NCBI GenBank assembly: GCA_034440575.1
Contig: JAOTOL010001560.1
Span: forward strand, 882,001 to 946,000
Reading direction: 5' to 3'
Source of the DNA: Imbricaverruca yamaguchii
Lineage: Eukaryota; Arthropoda; Thecostraca; Neoverrucidae
DNA length: 64,000 nt
The position numbers and the translations under genes were made by a program. How positions within the stretch are numbered: position 1 is the stretch's first letter; every line of letters starts with the position of its first letter. Positions 1 to 10,960 of the stretch are shown one piece after another. Under the pieces are notes generated by a model. The model worked only from the letters and a program-made list of their open reading frames with translations. It was not told the origin of the DNA and searched no databases.

Positions 1-315
1 AGGACTGACTGCAACACTGCAGACTGTGGTGGTGAGGCGTAGCGCAGGACTGACTGCAACACTGCAAACTGGGGTGGTGAGGCGTAGAACAGGACTGATT
101 GCAACACTGCAAACTGGGGTGGCGAGGCGTAGCACAGGACTGACTGCAACACTGCAGACCGGGGTGGTGAGGCGTAGCGCAGGACTGACTGCAACACTGC
201 AAACTGGGGTGGTGAGGCGTAGCACAGGACTGACTGCAGCATTGCAGATCGGGGTGGCGAGGCGTAGCGCAGGACTGACTGCAACACTGCAGACCGGGGT
301 GGCGAGGCGTAGCGA
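1..315. repeat. 45-bp minisatellite, 7 copies
   Basis: Seven head-to-tail units of exactly 45 bp start at 1, 46, 91, 136, 181, 226 and 271. Each unit begins AGGACTGACTGCAACACTGC and ends near GGCGTAGCRC. Units differ by a few substitutions. The array is cut by the left edge of the window, so its true length is unknown. The unit is a multiple of three and stop-free in one plus frame, giving a 102-residue open frame of 15-residue repeats. Nothing suggests a gene. Confidence 0.95.
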
Positions 316-617
316 GGGGGTCGGGCGGCCGTGATACGCCCCCGCCAGATTGGCACCTTCTGGCAGAAACAGAGAGGACGCCGCTTTTGAAGCCGCACGC
401 ATACCAACACCAAAACCGGACGTAGTTTCTGGACCTGGCATGTTGACCGCCGACACTGCATCGGACAGCTCACGCCATGGTGAGAGTACCCTCCAGGCGG
501 CTGCATTTGAACAGCTTGTGGTGGACGTTCTTCGAATATGCCGGTCAGCCAGCGAGATATGCTTCAGAAACGTTCGCATGCGGAAGCGAGTAGGTGCAGC
601 TGTGCTGAGCGGGTAGC
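316..617. other. Intergenic, no gene seen
   Basis: This stretch lies between two tandem arrays. Short open frames exist on both strands but none resembles a known protein. Confidence 0.5.
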
Positions 618-838
618 AGAGCTGTTTGGGTAGCTGTTAGCGGAGTTTTTAGCGAAGCTGTTAGCGGAGCTGTTGGCGGAACTGGTATCGGAGTTGTTGG
701 CGGAGCTGTTGGCGGAGCTGTTAGCAGGGCTGCTAGAGGTGCTGTTGCCAGAACTTTAGCGGAGCTGTTAGCGGAGCTGTTAGCGGAGCTGTTAGCGGAG
801 CTGTTAGCGTAGCTGTTAGCGGAGCTGTTTGAGGTGTG
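618..838. repeat. 12-bp minisatellite (GCGGAGCTGTTA)
   Basis: About 17 imperfect units of GCGGAGCTGTTA or close variants run across this interval. The middle, around 715-755, is the most diverged. The minus strand is open and reads as Asn-Ser-Ser-Ala repeats, a consequence of the unit length rather than evidence of coding. Confidence 0.9.
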
Positions 839-870
839 CCACAGCACAGCCTGTGGAGCTGTGCTGTGGC
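838..870. repeat. Perfect 13-bp hairpin at array edge
   Basis: GCCACAGCACAGC at 838-850 is the exact reverse complement of 858-870, with a 7-nt loop between. It sits at the right edge of the 12-bp array and its 3' arm contains the same GCTGTG core, so it may have formed from an inverted array unit. No poly-T follows, so it is not a terminator in the bacterial sense. Confidence 0.85.
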
Positions 871-1245
871 TTGGCCGGAGATTTGTCATCTTAGAATCTG
901 TTAACCATGAACATGATACACTTATCCATGGACTTGATTGATCTGAAGCTCCAACAGGGAGTGCAATTTATTAATGATAGCGTCAAAATATCACCCCAAC
1001 GGACACTCCGGTCTTTACGTCCGGGCTACTTTATATCTGGACCTTCGTTTCCACTATGGCCATTCGTTGCCGCGAAAGACACGAAACAGGCATGCGACTG
1101 CCGGTGCGTTCGATCAATCTAGCAAAGTTCAGTTTCACAGGCTTCAAGGCGCTTCTCAAGAAACGTCGAATGTACTCGGTTATTAAATACGTTTAGAGGG
1201 AAGCTGGATGAACTGAAAAGATAATAATACCAAATAGAATTCGCT
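871..1245. other. Intergenic, no gene seen
   Basis: Unique-looking sequence. A 71-residue open frame starts at 907 but has no recognisable features. Confidence 0.5.
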
Positions 1246-1378
1246 TTGGGACGAGTAGTCTACGGGTAAGTTACCCGTCTAACAATCGAAACATCGAGAG
1301 TTCGGGTCTCACCTATGAAGATTTGCTCTTCGCCAGCGGCCAATCAGCGTGAGAGATTGGTATTGAGCTATTTGATCC
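1246..1378 (+). mobile_element. tRNA-derived SINE, family S1, diverged copy
   Basis: The sequence matches the S1 SINEs at 3586, 23168 and 56569 (minus strand). It has a tRNA-like head with GAGTAGTCTACGGGTAAGTT in the A-box region and GAGTTCGGGTCTCACC at the B box. The shared S1 body follows, with CCAATC and GATTGG forming a short stem. The 3' tail seen in other copies is not clear here and no target duplication was found, so this is an older or truncated copy. Confidence 0.75.
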
Positions 1379-2605
1379 ACCGGGAGGCGGCTCGTAAGGT
1401 CGTAGAATCATTAACGGCCACATAATACGGTTCTACGCATGTAATATCCCCACCTACCGACCCCTTTATCACCGACCTGCGCAAATGGGAATTTGACGAG
1501 GAGTATGAAGCGAAAGCGACGCAGTATTCACATTTCGCACTAAGTTCCCTTCCATCAGGCTATACTCGGCAGAGAGGAATCTACTGCGACGCGGTCCTTG
1601 CAATCCAAGACGGCGGCTGAATAGAGCCAGGTGTCCAGCTCATTTGCGCAGAGTACTTGCATTGCACTGCACGCGTCGCGTTTCATTGTGACAATAGCAT
1701 GGAACCGGTGCGATGGTGGAATTGATCGCTAAGTTCAGCTCGCGGCACATTGTCGGAGGATGCAGAGCTATAGAGAGCTCAGTGCGTTGCGGCGCCGAGC
1801 GCAAACACACTCGATGCATGTGACGTCTGCTGGCAATGCTATGCTCGGTTCACATCATCGCACGCGTTACGTTTGTGGATATTTATGTTTCAGGTCTTAA
1901 GTTTGCACGGACGGACCAGCAGGTTCAACTCCCCGTGCCGTCAGAATTAGCGTGATACCCTCGGAGTACATAGCTTGCAATAATGTGCCCTTCCGACCTA
2001 TCACCAACTCAAAAGTAGCCGTTTAATGTGCTCCACGAATGTCACATGCGTCTTTTACTCGAGCAGTGAGGGGCTAGGTGTTTTGTCTCCTTCAAGGGAT
2101 AGGAAAAGTGATCACTGACTCACGGTTTTACCCCTGTTCCAGGCGGACGTGTTCGAATTGCTCAGAAGACTGACTTGCCAGGTGTGCCGTGATAGGAGAA
2201 AATAATGGAGGAAGAATAATCACGCGCCGGTTCTTAGTGTAAGTAGTTTGTTAGAAGGTCAGTTTCCTTTCCTCTTGGTTATTTGTAAGTTACGTTTATT
2301 TAATATTCTTTTTCGATGCATTTTCGTTTTTATGTTAGTTTAATTCGTCTTAGGTTACTTTCGCGTTTCTTGCAAAAGAGCTGCTTGAGTCAGATGTAAT
2401 GTGTAGGTAGCCATTTGGCTTCTGCTGATTTTGTCTGGATCGTAGAAGGTATATATGCTTTACTTGCGTGCTACAAATAAATATTCATTGACCTCTTCGT
2501 GCACAGAGTCCGTCTGGCGCGACGCCGTCGAGTGTTATCCTGCAGCTGAGGAGTCCCGCCATAATAAGCCCGCCGACAAGACGGCGCCCGCGGGGAGGCC
2601 ACTCG
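1379..2605. other. Intergenic, no gene seen
   Basis: Mixed-composition sequence without a convincing open frame, repeat or RNA gene. It becomes AT-rich from about 2270 to 2490. Confidence 0.5.
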
Positions 2606-2860
2606 TCACCCGGCTGACACCGGGCTGACACCGGGCTGACACCGGGCTGACACCGGGCTGACACCGGGCTGACACCGGGCTGACACCGGGCTGACACCGG
2701 GCTGACACCGGGCTGACACCGGGCTGACACCGGGCTGACACCGGGCTGACACCGGGCTGACACCGGGCTGACACCGGGCTGACACCCGGCTGACACCCGG
2801 CTGACACCGGGCTGACACCTGGCTGACACCCGGCTGACACCCGGCTGACACCGGGCTGAC
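2606..2860. repeat. 12-bp minisatellite (CCGGGCTGACAC)
   Basis: About 21 units of CCGGGCTGACAC follow one another with very few changes, mainly ACCC for ACCG near both ends. The near-identity of the central units points to recent expansion. The minus strand is open in three frames, producing overlapping spurious open frames of up to 198 residues. Confidence 0.95.
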
Positions 2861-3570
2861 TGGATTGTCGGCTGAGGGAGCACCGGGCGCAGGCGTGTCA
2901 CCGCGTCACGCCATAAGTGCCGTGTATCGAGAGCACGCTCCGCGGAGAGCTTTACAGTTGGCTTGGCAGTCAACTGTAGAGGCGCGGTGGCAAACGTGCA
3001 TGAGCAGAGACGTTCGGGGCGGCAAAGAGCCACAGGCGTGGAATGGGCCACGGAGAGCCGCAGGCGTGGAATGGGCCACACCGCCGCAAGACAGAGTGAT
3101 GCTTAGGCCGAAACGGCGCCAATCTGTTGCTGCTACTTCCTCATTTGCGCATTTGATCGTCGGTTCTCGTTTCTTTCCGCTTTCTAAGCTGGATTATTTA
3201 TGTCCACTGAAACACTTTTTTACACATCTAAGATGGTCAAAGTGTAGTAATGAGATAGTGGAACCATTTGTGCCTCATTTGGACTATCTTCGACGACCAT
3301 TTTATGGTATTTAATACATATTGACGCCATCGTGACAACTAACTTATAGCTCCTGAGCCAGAGACGATATGCTAAATACTATTTATTTATATATTTAATT
3401 ATTTCACAATACATGTCCTCCACGTACAGTGGCTGTTACGGACACTACGACGACAATCTTTCAACGACGTCCTTGACCACATTTACTACCTTTCGATTAC
3501 GTGTCTACTTGACGTGAACGGTATGGTGACCGACTTGTAACTAACGCGGACCAACTGATGATCATCGTGA
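2861..3570. other. Intergenic with a 28-bp tandem duplication
   Basis: Two copies of a 28-bp unit beginning GAGCCRCAGGCGTGG lie at 3027-3054 and 3055-3082. The rest is unique. A 149-residue plus-strand open frame starts inside the preceding array and matches nothing I recognise. Confidence 0.5.
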
Positions 3571-3753
3571 ACCACCTTCTGGCTAGGGGACGAATAGCCT
3601 AGGGGTACGTTGCTCGTCTCACAATCGAAAGGTTGTGAGTTCGAGTCTCACCTGTCGCTGCTCTTCGCCCGCGACCAATCGGCGTGAGAGATTGGCGATG
3701 CTACATGACTCAAAGGTCGATGTGTCGTAAAACCAATAACCACCTTCTGGCTA
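3571..3753 (+). mobile_element. SINE S1 with perfect 15-bp target duplication
   Basis: The SINE body spans about 3586-3738. The direct repeat ACCACCTTCTGGCTA occurs at 3571-3585 and 3739-3753, an exact 15-bp target-site duplication as expected for target-primed reverse transcription. The tRNA-like head carries AGCCTAGGGGTACGTTG in the A-box region and GAGTTCGAGTCTCACC at the B box, the internal RNA polymerase III promoter. A conserved body follows with a CCAATC/GATTGG stem. The 3' tail ends GTGTCGTAAAACCAATA and is shared with other SINEs in the window. This is the best-bounded S1 copy. Confidence 0.92.
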
Positions 3754-3769
3754 CATTAGGCAGCGTTAT

Positions 3770-5170
3770 TACCACTCCAGATAGTCGGAACTGGGCCCCT
3801 AAAAACCACGCTGGGGGTTCAAAAGTTCGCACCTGTGTACTTAAAAATAAACTTGGATCACAGCGGTCTTTCTGGGTAATTGAAAATAACGATGGGGCCC
3901 AAAAAGGCCGGCTGGGATTCTTAAAAATTACAATGGATATCCCAAAATGTCGGGTTCGTGCCCCTGAAAATCACGCTGAGCCTGGGGTACCAAAATGTAG
4001 CGCACGGGCCTCTGAAATTCATACAAGGGGCTCGACTGTTCGCACCCCGACCTCAAGTCTGATAGGGACCAGCCACAAATTTATCCGGGACAGCGAAAAG
4101 CAGGCTGGACATGAAACTCACTCTGATGTCCCAACAATCACTCCAACATCCAAAAATACGTTGGACCCCCTAGAACGTGTCGAGGCCGTTAAATCGGGCT
4201 CTAGGAATCCCAGTAAATGGCGACGGACCCCCCCCCCCCCAATTGTACTAAGACCCAAAAGAGTCGTGTCGCTACCGTTGAAGATCACACAGGGAGCCCA
4301 GGAAGTCTCGCTGGAGTCCCATAAGCCGCAGTTGTATTCCCAAAACTCATTTTCTATCCGGATGTTTTTTTTTTGTCACTTTGAAGCCACAAAATTGCCC
4401 CCCTCCCCCACACACACACACACAAACGCGTTGGGATCCGGAAAAGAAGAATGTTTTGGCACGAGGAATGTATATGGAGCACGAAGAATCCTATCGGGAC
4501 ACAAAAATATCGCGCAGGGGATTACAAAAAGAAATAAATCGACAAAACAAAAATCATAAGAGGACTCCATCAGTTGGCCCTGAGCACCGCACAATCCAGA
4601 ACAGATCCCCAACGAAAGTTCACCGAAGGGCCTTTCTACTCTGAAGGGTGTCATCGGCGAAAAACCGGTTGAACAGGCACCGTGACGTACCAAAGAGGAA
4701 AATCTGCACCACCCCACCCAGCCTCCTGAAATGGGTGGGCTCTGAAGAATCGCGTCGGGTTCCAAAAAATCACGCTGAGCCACCGTACTTCGCGTGGTTG
4801 CTCCATATAAATACAGCCGGCACTACAAAATTCGTATTGGGCACGATAATTTGAACCCAAAGCCGTCGAAAACGCGCCGATACCTACAAAAATATCGTTC
4901 GGGCAGAAAAAGCAACAAAATCCTTTAAAAAAATGAACGCGAGGTGATCTATCTGGGGGCTCATCACGTGGTACCAAAATATAAACATTCGAACAGGATG
5001 TGGGAGCTAGGGTTGAAATTTATGGACCTAAAAATGGCGGTATGTTAGGCTCCCTTCCTAGGCAATTAAGTTGGTCACTGATTAGTTTTTTTTTTTAAAT
5101 GGCCTCCTTTGTAAAAATAGCGGTTTAAATCCGGGCCTTAAAAAAAATTGTGTAGGTGGACCCCCTCGAA
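3770..5170. repeat. Degenerate ~41-bp satellite, about 1.4 kb
   Basis: Related motifs of the form CCTRAAAATNACGCTGG recur near 3798, 3839, 3879, 3919 and 3962, a spacing of about 39-43 bp. More decayed versions recur to about 5030, such as CCAAAAAATCACGCTGAG near 4760. Divergence is high, so this is an old array. A 291-residue open frame (3684-4559) lies mostly inside it and carries the same periodicity, so I treat it as chance. Confidence 0.6.
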
Positions 5171-6316
5171 ATCGGTTCGCCCCCACTCCCTGGTGCAAAT
5201 CTGGGCAAGCCACTGTGACACAGCAGCAGAGGTGTTGCAATCACTGGCCGGCCCTGGTGCGGGGGTAGTGGTAACGAAAGATATACAGATGTCGCCAGCG
5301 CATCAAAAACTTCTGATATAGGTGGCGCTGGTGTCGAGGAAAGCTATTGTGATGCTGCGAGCCCGCAAGCGTTATGTCGCGTTGCTATGGTTACACTGCC
5401 GTTCAGACGGAGACTGGATGGCAGCTGCGTCTACTTTGGATGAGTTTATGATTAGCCTGCGATCGCTCGAAAGTTGATATTGTCATCATGGAACTCTCAT
5501 GGCTAACCTTCTAGCAGAGTAAAGTAGAGACATCGAATTGTGATAAGCATGGTACAGTTGCCTTGTGATACCCATGGAACAGTAATCGTGTGATTGCTAT
5601 TGAACAGCTTAATTCACTCGTTATGAAAAAAAGAACAGAGTCGGATGATTATTAGCTTAGGTTCCATAATTATAACTCGAGGGTGCACGGAGCCGGGCTT
5701 CCTGGACAACTTTCTTGCAATGTTGGTTTCTTTGTCAGCTTTTGTAGTTGCATAACAGAGCAAAAGCAGTGCAACGCCCATTCACTAATAAATCATTCGC
5801 AAGATAAGTACTCGTGCCATGGAAGGATATCACATATCACGTCATCTTATTCATGCTGACCTAGGAGTCGCTTTGCGTTTTCTATGCTTTCAAGCGGCTG
5901 TTATGCCTATTAAGCATCGAACAATCACTAAGACATCTTTAGTCTATCATATCTGAACCCCGTTGTTCCAGACAAACTGACGTTGGTTTTGCAATTGCGC
6001 ATTTCTACAAACGTGACCCTGTCGTCTCCCCCTCCCCCTCCCCAACCTCGACATGCTGCTCCGGTGAGTTTTGTCGTGTCCGCGTCCCACGCTCTCGCCC
6101 AGACAGTCGAGGTGGTGCGACATGTGATACATGGGAAGGGCGCACCCGTTTCCCGGTCAGCACAGTACGGCCAGCTGTCGACTCGAAGCTGGGAAATACA
6201 GACGTGCAGTGCCGAGATGACTATTGAAGAGCCCTGAGCAAAACGGTCCTCCCGGCCAAACTTAGATGTGCACAGTGGACTGTGGATTTAAGTCCGGGGA
6301 ACGGGAACCGAAAGCT
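5171..6316. other. Intergenic, possibly leader of the gag remnant
   Basis: No gene seen. If the downstream gag remnant belonged to a full element, its 5' LTR and primer-binding site would lie here. I could not recognise either, and no second LTR was found. Confidence 0.4.
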
Positions 6317-7830
6317 ATGAGTGAGCGATCTCCGAGAACGAGGGGCGTTGCCTCCGGCTCTACAAAGAGCGAGGCGAGCAAACAGAGAGCCGGCATGGTC
6401 CGCCTGCTGTTAGTCCAGACGTAGCAATCCTGTGACCGGAATCGAAAAAGACAGGAGCTGTAGCAACATCTGAAGCGACAGAAGCGTGAGCCGGAGAGAC
6501 AGCGCAAGATAGCGGAGGCCGAAGCCCAGCTGGAGTTGTGCGAACTGCAGGTACAGTTCGGTGCAGGGTGGATAGGCCGGTGCCGGAGCCGAGCCTGTGT
6601 CACAGCGCGACTCCGCGGCCGGTGGATGGAGTGCACAGCCGCCCACCGCCTGCCAGCAGCCGACAGCAGATCGACACCAGCCCAGACCAGTCAACTCTGA
6701 CACGCCAGCCCGGCCGCCAGTAGCTGTCCAGTCTGACCGTACCGAGCGCTGGGTTAGCCAGTCCGCCCAGGGCCGCCCTCCCAGCGATCCCAGGCCGCCG
6801 ACCCCTCACTCGGGGTCGTGGATCGACCGCCTGGACAAAGTTCACGTGACAGATCGGTGGCCGTGCCGAAATAGTGCACCGTCACCGACATGCTGCCCAC
6901 TGCCGAAACTCAAACTGGAAAGCCTCGATGGTGACCCTCTCAGATTGATCATATGGATGTCAGTTTTCAGATCGCTGGTGCACGATCGACAGGCACTAAC
7001 CCACGCGGAGTGGCTGACCTACCTGCAGGCCAGTTTGGAGGGAGAGGCGGCTCGTGCGGGAAGTGGACTGTCAAGTGACTGTCAGGTCTGTCATGCGAAC
7101 TTTACGAAGTAGCCCTACGCGAGCTACAGAATAGTTTGGCGATCCTGGTCCGGCACAAAAGAGCTACCGCTCGTGTGAGGAAATGACATCCGTTCACTGA
7201 CCGGGTTGTCTCACACATCGCTCGCGGCAGTGAATGTATTGAGGTCACAGCGGTGCGACGCTGATCTCGCCGCTACTACCAACGTGACAGCCGTCGTGGC
7301 CAAGCTTCCGCTGCCAGTCACATGGAAATTGGGCGAGTGCGTCACCATTCACCGGATCAGACAGCCGACCGTGACCGTCCTGGACGCCTGGTGGAAGCGG
7401 CAGGTGGCCGCGGCCCGCGCCGTCGCCGACGCCGGCAGTGGACGCCGGACCGGCCGACGGCGGAGCCCGGACGAGACCCTCGGCGACGCGAGACCGCCGG
7501 CCCCTTCAATAAACCACCACCCGAGCCGGCTGGTGTCTGCACTGCCACCGCCGCCGGCGTCCGGACAGACCAGGCCGCGCGTGGGCCGTGCGTTTATTGC
7601 GGCAGCAAACACCTACTAGAAGACTGTGAGCAATTCGCCAGTCTGTCGATCGATGCTCGGATGATCACATGGTGATCGGATGATCACATGTGTACATCAT
7701 AGTGATCGGATGATCACCATGATGTACAGCGTGTCCGCTGCCTAACACCGGGACACAGCGGCAAGAATGGCTTAATTCAGTTTGTGTAAGCGGAGAGATA
7801 TTGTCGTTCATAATCGTACAAAGACTGCGA
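6317..7830 (+). pseudogene. Decayed BEL/Pao-type retrotransposon gag
   Basis: In intact elements this product is the structural Gag. An ATG at 6317 opens a frame leading into a charged, helix-forming stretch (about 6464-6560) broken by TAG at 6422 and 6461. A DUF1759-like core follows at about 6900-7110, with LPKLKLESLDGDPL, FRSLVHD, TYLQASLEGEAARA and then ALRELQ in another frame. Next comes a block with AATTNVTAVVAKLP and VAAARAVADA near 7280-7430. Zinc-knuckle remnants are CVYCGSKHLLEDC near 7590-7630 and RCLTPGHSGKN near 7736-7770, the latter missing two cysteines. CKRRDIVVH (7785-7811) resembles the Cys/His motif after the knuckles. At least five frame changes and several stops make it non-functional. 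No protease, reverse transcriptase or integrase follows. Confidence 0.82.
7655..7727. repeat. Short tandem insertion inside the gag remnant
   Basis: GATCGGATGATCAC occurs at about 7675 and again near 7705, with similar GGATGATCACATG just before. The tract separates the two zinc-knuckle remnants at a point where the family normally has only a short linker, so it looks like a local duplication after the element died. Confidence 0.6.
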
Positions 7831-7980
7831 TGACTACAATGACTACGCTGACGACGATGATGACGATGACGACGATAACGACGACGATGATGACGAAGAT
7901 GACTACGACGACGACGACGAAGATGACACTGCCGATGAGGACGATGACGACGACGATGACGACCATGACTATCACAATAC
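7831..7980. repeat. GAC/GAT trinucleotide tract
   Basis: About 150 bp of interspersed GAC and GAT triplets with a few GAA, TAC and GAG. One plus frame is open from a stop at about 7812 to 8042 and would be very acidic but has no ATG near its start. It directly abuts the gag remnant and is best read as a microsatellite. Confidence 0.85.
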
Positions 7981-8042
7981 AATGAACATGCAAGGGAGCA
8001 AACAGTCGTCAATAGTCGTCGGTCGCATATATTTTGACAGAT

Positions 8043-9224
8043 AATTATCTTAGTTATCGGCCACCGAACATAACCTTGCAGCATGACCTTCCAGAAATGA
8101 ACCCGAGGCCACAACCCCTGAACCGTTGGCCTGATCGAAGTACAATTTGGCCAGGTGGATACAGGGCATAAGATCTCTATATACTAATTTTTCTCAAAAT
8201 CTGAGTCATGAGTGTAACAGACCCTTGTCGATCTTTCGTGGGATGCATTCAAACGTTTCACTATTGTAGGTATAGAGGGCAATATCAGCGCATTAAAGGT
8301 GGCGCCACTGAAGCTATTCCAGTTCACTCGGTTTCTGGCTTGCGGGAGACTGATATGGTTCACCAACGTGCTCGGCTCCGGCTTGGACTGGTCTCCCTTC
8401 CAAACGTTATTGCTTCAATGATAATCCAACGGGGAATCCTACTGCACTACACCACTGCACGGTTTTGAAGACTTGGACTACCGTTTTATTCTGAAAAGGA
8501 ACCTCTTAATATCTTCCTGAGAAGCAAAATATGAGCACAACATGTTATATTTCAATACCCATTTGAAATCTGGATATAACGGAATGCATCCGCTAATTAT
8601 TTATAGCATTATCCTTATGCTCATGATTCATATGCATCAACACAGTTTGGATAAAATATGCTGTCATTTTGTTGAAGATTTGTTTTGTTGCACGTGAAAC
8701 AACGGTTTCAGGGCTCCCATACACGTTCATATACATATATACATACAGGGTTCTATGCTGTTTCTACGTTCTGCTTACAGCAAGAGTGGACCAAATCAGC
8801 AGTTTCATTATTCCTATTCCTTAGTCAGATAGCCTCATGCATTTAGTTTAGCCAGTAACGGGCATTATTTATTTATTTAACAATACATGCCCTCCACGTG
8901 GAGTGACTGTTACGGACAGTCTGGGCATACAAACCCAGTAAGGTAAATTTCGAAAGCGAAATTTGAACAGGATGTTTTGTGCATGTGTCCAGTTAAATCC
9001 AATTAAGCAGCATGTTTCGGATATCGATGTGGGTCGCTGAGATGAAGAGACAGGCTGCATTGGCTGATTGGTTTTCAAGAAGAATAGCAAGAGGAGGTAT
9101 GTAGGTATTTTGATTCTGAATATGAGATAACTGGTGGGTTCGCGCGTAAGGGAAATTCTGGTGGTAGGACCGGGACATCAAACTTTAAGGGTTTTATTGC
9201 AGTTTAAGGCAGGCATCTATGGGA
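8043..9224. other. Intergenic, AT-rich, no gene seen
   Basis: Low-complexity AT-rich sequence with a short ATATACATATATACATACA run near 8730. No recognisable coding or RNA feature. Confidence 0.5.
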
Positions 9225-9984
9225 CACGTTTTACCCATATACCCTCATTTGTCAAACAAATGGGTTAGGTTTGGTTAGACTGTGTTAGGCTAGACTTCTG
9301 TTTTAAGTTGGAAAAATAATTTATTAAAATAAACGATTTTGGGGATATTTTTCCAAGAAATTGATCCCTCAAAAATGGCGCAGACTAGGCTGGTTATGTG
9401 AACTATTTTAAATTTAATCTTTTTATGCAAAAAGTTGTTTGAAAATTGTCCATTTTTAAACAATTTGTTTTCTTGCATGGAAGGTTAGCCTACGTTAGGT
9501 CAAGTTAGGCTTTTTTCTTACTTTGATCATCACTTTGAATGCTATCATACCCAAATCCAAGCCCATTTTATGGTGTCACTTTGCCTCCCAACTGAAAAAA
9601 GTATGCACTTCCAGAGGAAATGATTGGTTGCTTCATGTTGCCAGTATCTATAAGCATTGCATCGGAAAAATAAATGTCACAAGAACTCAAAAATTACCTT
9701 ATAGTGCAAGTTTACCACTATGGTGATACCACTGTACACTCGGATGCTGCTCTGGATGACCATGCTCAATAAGGAAATACTCTGATAATAGGTTAGTTTG
9801 AAGTCTGTCGGATGAAAAATGTATTGTCCTTTGGTAAGCTTCATCACACTTTCGTTCGGAAAAGTTTCAAATCTGATAACACCAGACAACCTTTGTCTAT
9901 TACTTAGTACATACCTAGATAGGTATACAGGTACCTTCCTAGAATCTTGTGATTATCGCCGTATGATTTTGGTATTATTGCAAT
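9225..9984. repeat. Dispersed repeat R3/R4, copy 1
   Basis: The interval begins with GGGTTAGGTTTGGTTAG and matches 11835-12065 over about 270 bp, including the closing motif CATGGAAGGTTAG. A second part (about 9550-9700) matches 12100-12210 in inverted orientation; both contain the same short tract ending ATAAGCATTGCATCG or its equivalent. These look like diverged pieces of one or two mobile elements flanking the TTAA transposons. No boundaries or terminal repeats were found. Confidence 0.55.
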
Positions 9985-10960
9985 TTAACACGCACCTTGG
10001 AGGGGGGAGCGAAATCCGCCTACCCCGCAAATTTTTCGTACATATCTCCCGATTTTACCAGCGACCGATATGCGCCATAGTTTGCGTGCATGCTTAAAAA
10101 TTACGGGTGCGTTGCTTAGAGCACGAACACCAAAATCGCTCGAACAATTTTCTAGTTAGGGGCCGTTAAAGTAAAAAAAGCCAGACTAAAAAATCGGACC
10201 TGACGCGCTTCCTGTATATTGACAAAAGGGAAGTGTTCTTGGCAACACTAGCGACATGTTTGATGTATATGGTTATGCTATGTAGTTACAAAGTCATGTT
10301 AGGTCACCGAGGTCAAGTCAGGTCAAGTTAATGACATGTTAATGGAACCAAATTTGGCCACCAGGAATGTTGTCATTAATGCAAATGACTGTCATGCGAT
10401 TGATGTCACTTTACATGTTACTCCCTACACATCCCGAAATCTACTGTTTGTCATTGTGTGCCTAAGCGTTTCCATACTTTATTCATGTATTTCACTCCTT
10501 TCTTTGCCAAGCCGATTGTGTGGAGCCGTCCAACGGAGCAGTCCGGTGCGTAGCCCGGTTCCGGTAGCTGGAGCAGGTAATGGCCTAATAAAGTGCTGCT
10601 ATATGGGTGACCTGAGGTCAAATGCGAGGTCTAGCATCTGTATTGCATCGTTAATAATGTCCGAAGCATCATTGATCCCAATTTTGGAGCAATTAAACAC
10701 AGTACGGCAATCCAGAACAATGACAAGCTAAGCCACGCAAAACCATAATTTTTTTAAAACAATTTTGACCTCATTTAACCTCGAAGATATTAATTTATGG
10801 TCATGAAATTGGCACACAATAGGGTTCTCTACGGTACCCATCCACTCTGCGAATTTCGTTGCTCGAACCTTAATAGGAGCCGACATCTAAGAGGGTGGGG
10901 GAGGAATAAGCCACCCTCCAGTGCGCGTAATTTTCTAAGGCCCTCCAGGGCGCGTGTTAA
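9985..10960 (+). mobile_element. R1 TTAA foldback transposon, copy A
   Basis: The element is about 968 bp (9989-10956). It is flanked on both sides by TTAA (9985-9988 and 10957-10960), consistent with a 4-bp target duplication. The ends are inverted repeats: CACGCACCTTGGAGG on the left and CCTCCAGGGCGCGTG on the right. The interior lacks a transposase, so it is a non-autonomous MITE-like element. TTAA targets are typical of piggyBac, but these termini do not start with the usual CCY, so the superfamily is uncertain. Related copies lie at 12268, 20373 and 41649. The right TTAA is also the left TTAA of the next R2 element. Confidence 0.85.
10301..10325 (+). promoter_or_regulatory. AGGTCA half-sites spaced 3 and 4 (R1-A)
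   Basis: Three exact AGGTCA hexamers start at 10301, 10310 and 10320, giving DR3 and DR4 arrangements. Such direct repeats are classical binding sites for nuclear-receptor dimers. The same arrangement lies at the same place in the other R1 copies. Whether anything binds here is unknown. Confidence 0.5.

Noticed and set aside
3684..4559. 291-residue plus-strand open frame
   Set aside because: It runs through a decayed ~41-bp satellite, shows that periodicity, and contains homopolymer-derived residues; no domain recognised.
7812..8042. Asp-rich acidic frame as a coding exon
   Set aside because: It has no start codon near its beginning, lies on a GAC/GAT microsatellite, and abuts a dead retrotransposon.
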